From Aquificaceae bacterium (GTDB lineage: Bacteria > Aquificota > Aquificia > Aquificales > Aquificaceae), in NCBI GenBank assembly GCA_027014185.1, contig JALWEK010000225.1:10992-20001 (forward strand): 9,010 nt of DNA. Direction: 5' to 3'. The position numbers and the translations under genes are program-made. The notes below the pieces were generated by a model, which had not been told where the DNA came from, ran no database searches, and worked only from the letters and a program-made list of their open reading frames with translations. Positions 7,983-9,010 of the stretch are shown here, piece by piece (within the stretch, counting starts at the first letter, position 1; each line of letters starts with the position of its first letter).

Positions 7983-9010
7983 ATGAAGACCATGAAGGTG
8001 AAGGAGAAGATCAAGGTTTCTATAGAGGGAAAGGAGATCGAAGTTGAGAAGGGTACGCCCCTTGGTGAGATATTCAAGATCGCTGGAATAGAGGACGCCC
8101 TCGGAGGAAAGATCGGGGACAGGATAATAGACCTCCAGACCCCCGTGATGGAGGGCGGGGAGATAAAGCCCGTGCGAAAGAGCGACCCAGAAAGTCTGGA
8201 GATCCTGAGACACTCCCTCGCCCACATAATGGCTCAAGCCCTCAAAGAGCTCTACGGGACGGAGAAAGTCCATCTTGGAGTGGGACCTACCACGGAGGAA
8301 GGTTTTTACTACGACGTGGAGGTGGAAGGCCACAGGATAACGGAGGAGGACCTTCCCAAGATAGAGGAGAAGATGAAGGAGATAATAAAGAGGGACTATC
8401 CCATCCTGAGGAGGGAGCTCGATAGGGAAGAGGCCGTAAAGCTCTTTGAGAAACTCAAAGAGAAATACAAGATAGAGATAATAAACAGGATACCTCCGGA
8501 GGAGGTCATCTCAGTTTACGAACAGGGGGACTTCATAGACCTCTGCAAGGGGCCTCATCTCCCCTCCACCGGAAAGGCGGGGGCTTTCAAACTTACCTCC
8601 ATCTCAGGAGCCTACTGGATGGGAAGGGCGGACCAGCCCCAGCTCACAAGGATATACGGAATGGCCTTCTGGTCCGACAAGGAGCTCAGGCAGAGGCTCA
8701 GGTTCTACGAGGAGGCCAAAAAGAGGGACCACAGGAAGCTGGGAAGGGAGCTCGAGTTCTTCCTGATAGACGAGAACGTGGGAGCGGGCCTCGTTCTCTG
8801 GCTCCCGAGAGGATCCGTTTACAGGAGGGTCCTTGAGGACTACTGGAAGGAGGAGCACATAAAGAGGGGATACCAGTTCGTATACACACCCCACGTGGGG
8901 AAGTCCAAGCTCTGGGAGATAAGCGGGCACCTCGAGTGTTACAAGCCTAACATGTTCCCCGCCATGGAGATGGAGGGAGAGGAGTACTACGTAAAGCCTA
9001 TGAACTGCCC
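7983..9010 (+). CDS. thrS: Threonyl-tRNA synthetase, N-terminal part (cut by window edge)
   Basis: 342 complete codons from ATG 7983 to the window end, of a protein usually about 640 residues long. It charges tRNA-Thr and clears Ser-tRNA-Thr, in the cytosol. Residues about 8-65 are the TGS domain. The editing domain carries all four metal-site residues: HSLAH (H77, H81) and CKGPH (C188, H192), matching E. coli H73, H77, C182, H186. The class II core begins near 245 (AKKRDHRKLGRELEFFLID), with LVLWLPRGSVYRRVLEDYW (270-288) and HIKRGYQFVYTPHVGKSKLW (292-311, motif 1 region). The window stops at YYVKPMNC; C342 is the zinc-binding cysteine of the core. An alternative start at ATG 7992 would remove three residues. 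The tRNA-binding C-terminus lies outside the window. Confidence 0.97.
   Translation, partial: MKTMKVKEKIKVSIEGKEIEVEKGTPLGEIFKIAGIEDALGGKIGDRIIDLQTPVMEGGEIKPVRKSDPESLEILRHSLAHIMAQALKELYGTEKVHLGVGPTTEEGFYYDVEVEGHRITEEDLPKIEEKMKEIIKRDYPILRRELDREEAVKLFEKLKEKYKIEIINRIPPEEVISVYEQGDFIDLCKGPHLPSTGKAGAFKLTSISGAYWMGRADQPQLTRIYGMAFWSDKELRQRLRFYEEAKKRDHRKLGRELEFFLIDENVGAGLVLWLPRGSVYRRVLEDYWKEEHIKRGYQFVYTPHVGKSKLWEISGHLECYKPNMFPAMEMEGEEYYVKPMNC

Overview
This is a very compact stretch of a bacterial chromosome with 12 protein genes, two of them cut by the window edges, and almost no non-coding DNA. The longest gene-free interval is about 50 bases. Arg codons are mostly AGG/AGA, Ile is often ATA, sense strands are purine-rich, and the proteins are rich in Glu, Lys and Arg. 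This suggests a thermophilic bacterium, plausibly an Aquificota-type lineage. That placement is inference from composition and gene style only.

Layout: (1) 1-1777, minus strand, transcribed right to left: an unrecognised 83-residue protein, then dapB (lysine/diaminopimelate synthesis), then the N-terminal third of mutS2, all joined by ATGA stop/start overlaps. (2) 1818-2465, plus strand: a single DUF374-type lysophospholipid acyltransferase, divergent from the first cluster across 40 bases. (3) 2365-7931, minus strand, transcribed right to left: an exported seven-blade WD40 protein, dtd (D-aminoacyl-tRNA deacylase), a helical Cys-containing protein, a membrane protein with signal peptide, guaB (IMP dehydrogenase), and a two-gene K+/H+ antiporter resembling Bacillus KhtT/KhtU. 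The 3' end of khtU overlaps the end of the acyltransferase gene by 101 bases, tail to tail. (4) 7983-9010, plus strand: the N-terminal part of thrS (threonyl-tRNA synthetase), divergent from the WD40 gene across 51 bases.

The minus-strand run 2365-7931 may be one long transcript, but guaB has its own strong-looking -10 box (TATAAT) only six bases before its ATG. That implies a separate, leaderless or nearly leaderless guaB-khtT-khtU message. The grouping is functionally suggestive, because IMP dehydrogenase is a K+-activated enzyme and KhtTU-type systems export K+.

No mobile element, CRISPR array, RNA gene or clear intrinsic terminator was seen. Most genes are ordinary housekeeping genes. 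The less ordinary points are the overprinted basic tail of the antiporter, the leaderless-type promoters, three uncharacterised proteins (83, 142 and 196 residues), and the secreted WD40 propeller coupled to dtd. No clearly new multi-gene system is visible.
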